Shown here one piece after another: positions 62,186 to 64,000 of a stretch of 64,000 nt of DNA. Both the position numbers and the translations under genes were made by a program. The stretch is from Archaeoglobus neptunius. GTDB taxonomy: Archaea > Halobacteriota > Archaeoglobi > Archaeoglobales > Archaeoglobaceae. Position 1 is the stretch's first letter. The number at the start of each line of letters is the position of its first letter. Where the stretch lies: positions 1 through 64,000 of the forward strand of contig NZ_JAEKIW010000003.1 of NCBI RefSeq assembly GCF_016757965.1, read 5' to 3'. The notes below the pieces were generated by a model, which was not told where the DNA came from, made no database searches, and worked only from the letters and a program-made list of their open reading frames with translations.

Positions 62186-64000
62186 CAAATTCTGCTGTAA
62201 ATTCCTCTTCTCCTAACATATTCAATCAGCCTTCTGTACGTATCGTTTGAGGACAGGGTTTCTGAGTCGCCCACCATTATGAGCTTCCTTTTCGCCCGCG
62301 TAATTGAAACGTTGAGCCTCCTCAGGTCATCAAGAAAGCCAATCTCCCTTTTTCGATTGCTACGCACAAATGATATCACCACAACCTCCCTCTCCCTCCC
62401 CTGAAAGCCGTCAACCGTGCTCACATCAACCCTAACCCTTCTTCTCAGAAAATCCACCTGATCTTCGTACGGTGTTATAACACATATCCAGTCTTCCTTT
62501 ACCCCCATTCCAACCAGACCGTCCACGATCCTCTCAACGATTCTGCATTCAAGCCTGTTGTACCTTGAGGGGGAGTCTGCGAGCTTGCTTTCCCATCTGT
62601 CAGGACAGTCTGATGTGTCCACGAATACTATAGGCTCTGCAGGGTCTAGGACCTCCCAATCCGCCCTGCCGTTAATAAGGTCACTGAGGGTGATTTTCCT
62701 CACACTTTCATGCGCCTTTATTCTGCCTCCGTAAAACTCTCTGCTTGGAAACTCCATTATCCTCTCATTCATCCTGTACTGAACGTCCAGGAGACGAGAT
62801 TTCTCGGGAAATCTGTCAATCAGCATTTCGAAAAGTGTATTGCTCAATTCTCTGGCCTCAAGCACCGTAGGTGGAAGCTGCTTGTGATCACCTGCCAAAA
62901 CGAACTTTCTGGCCTTGCTGATGGGTATGAGGATGCTCGGAATCGTAGCCTGTGTGGCCTCATCAATCACAACCACATCAAAATTTCCATCAAGGACGAA
63001 TGCCATAGAATTTGTTGCGAGAACGACTTCAGAATTCTCGATAATTTCCTTTGCTATGGACTCCTCAATTTCCCTCATCTTGCTATAAATTTTATCCAGC
63101 TCTCTTCTTAGCTCTATCCACCTTGCCATAGAGATGATCTTATCCGCCGACAGGCCCCTCAACCCCCTACCTTCTCTTGCCAGTCTGAAGATTTCTTCAT
63201 CACTCATACCCCTTCGCAGAGCAGGAACGGGCTTTGTAAGGGTATCCATATCCTTTTCAAGCTTTTCAACTGTCATCTTGAGCTTTTTAATCTCCTCGTA
63301 GGTTGTATGGCTGCAGATCTGGTGTGAGAGTGTGAAGGTTTTAAGCCTGTGATCCACTCTTGCAGGATGCCCGACTCTGACTATTCTGAGATCAGAGAGA
63401 ATTTCAACAAGATTGTCCACAGCAGTATTGCTCTCAGCAGTAACCAGAACCCTCTCACCACTTTTAACCAGTTGTCTGACAACTTCAGCCAGGGTTCTCG
63501 TCTTACCCGTCCCGAAGGGTCCATGGATCAGGAAAAAGTCCGGAGACCCCAGTGCAAGTGACACTGCCTCTCTCTGCGCGCTGTTAAGCTTGTCGTCCAG
63601 CGGTGTAAAATGAATTTTACTGTTCTCCAATGGCTCTTCAATACCAAGGGCCAGTTTTAACGCCCTTACTCCACTGGCATTCAGATTCTGCAGATTCTCA
63701 ATCCACCTTTTGAATGTGAGATCGCTTGCAAACAGATCTACCCTCACATCCTTCAAAGCCCAGTCGGGGACAGTTTCAAGAGCTACGGTGATGTATCTGC
63801 TTCCTTTTTCCGCCACAACTCCTCTCAGGTCACTCTTAAGTGGGTCTCCTCTGCTGACTATTACCTCATCGCCAACAGATATCTCAGTCTCAATCTCTCT
63901 CCTTCTCCCGTATCTGACAAGTTTGAATCCAAACTCTTCACCAGCAATCTTTCCTCTCAAACCCAGAATCGCTCTCCCCTTCTTCTCCCTTTTCTCTCCG
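62182..64000 (-). CDS. UPF1-like superfamily 1 helicase, N terminus beyond window
   Basis: At least 605 residues; the frame is open up to the right edge (reading [20 protein letters not shown]), so the true start is outside, although a TTG at 63960 lies in frame. A beta-barrel 1B-type part ([26 protein letters not shown]) is followed by Walker [32 protein letters not shown] (DEAT box), [22 protein letters not shown] and, at the C terminus, [22 protein letters not shown] and [17 protein letters not shown]. This is the archaeal SMUBP2/UPF1-like group acting on DNA or RNA; the cellular role is unknown. Confidence 0.93.
   Translation of the reverse strand, partial: GEKREKKGRAILGLRGKIAGEEFGFKLVRYGRRREIETEISVGDEVIVSRGDPLKSDLRGVVAEKGSRYITVALETVPDWALKDVRVDLFASDLTFKRWIENLQNLNASGVRALKLALGIEEPLENSKIHFTPLDDKLNSAQREAVSLALGSPDFFLIHGPFGTGKTRTLAEVVRQLVKSGERVLVTAESNTAVDNLVEILSDLRIVRVGHPARVDHRLKTFTLSHQICSHTTYEEIKKLKMTVEKLEKDMDTLTKPVPALRRGMSDEEIFRLAREGRGLRGLSADKIISMARWIELRRELDKIYSKMREIEESIAKEIIENSEVVLATNSMAFVLDGNFDVVVIDEATQATIPSILIPISKARKFVLAGDHKQLPPTVLEARELSNTLFEMLIDRFPEKSRLLDVQYRMNERIMEFPSREFYGGRIKAHESVRKITLSDLINGRADWEVLDPAEPIVFVDTSDCPDRWESKLADSPSRYNRLECRIVERIVDGLVGMGVKEDWICVITPYEDQVDFLRRRVRVDVSTVDGFQGREREVVVISFVRSNRKREIGFLDDLRRLNVSITRAKRKLIMVGDSETLSSNDTYRRLIEYVRRRGIYSRIC

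Overview
The window looks like a chromosomal segment of a hyperthermophilic euryarchaeon of the order Archaeoglobales (Archaeoglobus, Ferroglobus or Geoglobus; the species cannot be fixed from the sequence). Reasons: archaeal TFB, TFE, Gar1 and eIF5A; archaeal Elp3; Sep-tRNA:Cys-tRNA synthase; an F420-type luciferase-like oxidoreductase; a glutamate synthase split into separate domain proteins; a membrane FeS reductase of the kind used with beta-oxidation; TATA boxes 25-40 nt before starts; and GGTG-type ribosome binding sites. Genes are tightly packed, often with ATGA overlaps.

Layout. 1-211 is the start of an ADP-forming acyl-CoA synthetase beta chain leaving the left edge. 295-4569 holds an rRNA methyltransferase and a transglutaminase-fold membrane protein with its partner. 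4566-11488 is a nitrogen assimilation block: glnA diverging from a five-gene operon (polyferredoxin, flavin oxidoreductase, three glutamate synthase domain proteins). 11541-20867 carries Elp3, a winged-helix regulator with palindromic sites, UPF0058, an MrfA-like helicase, an MBL hydrolase, a QueG-like FeS protein, a DUF2299 protein, an LLM oxidoreductase and thiC. 20929-25340 contains two decayed surface-protein genes around pscS. 25343-26553 is the eIF5A-agmatinase pair. 26679-33428 holds a small cytochrome-like membrane protein, an HTH regulator, an SsuABC-like transporter whose binding protein appears circularly permuted, and a DUF1850/TRAP/TAXI transporter. 33432-37479 has an amino-acid dehydrogenase-like gene and ileS.

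37598-41615 is the most accessory stretch: a frameshifted HEPN/MNT pair, a frameshifted toxin-antitoxin-like pair, and three copies of a conserved promoter-leader plus signal-peptide unit, each heading a decayed exported-protein gene followed by a small membrane protein gene. After it come the NAD operon nadA-nadX-nadC with a palindromic site over its start, map, the cobalt/nickel transporter cbiMQO, tfe, a Mn-dependent pyrophosphatase, an EMO-like membrane reductase, an Agl23-like glycosyltransferase, and gar1 overlapping tfb. 54320-55571 is a broken Cache-HAMP receptor and a small partner. 55563-57374 holds a chorismate-lyase-like gene, a UPF0200/UPF0201 fusion and an unknown. 57371-62185 is a complete Liv-type ABC transporter whose binding protein ends in a PGF-CTERM signal. 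A UPF1-like helicase leaves the right edge.

Housekeeping genes read cleanly through, while nearly every frameshift lies in surface-protein, sensor or toxin-antitoxin genes. This fits local gene decay better than poor sequence, although many of the shifts sit at homopolymers and should be rechecked. No tRNA, rRNA, CRISPR array or insertion sequence was seen.
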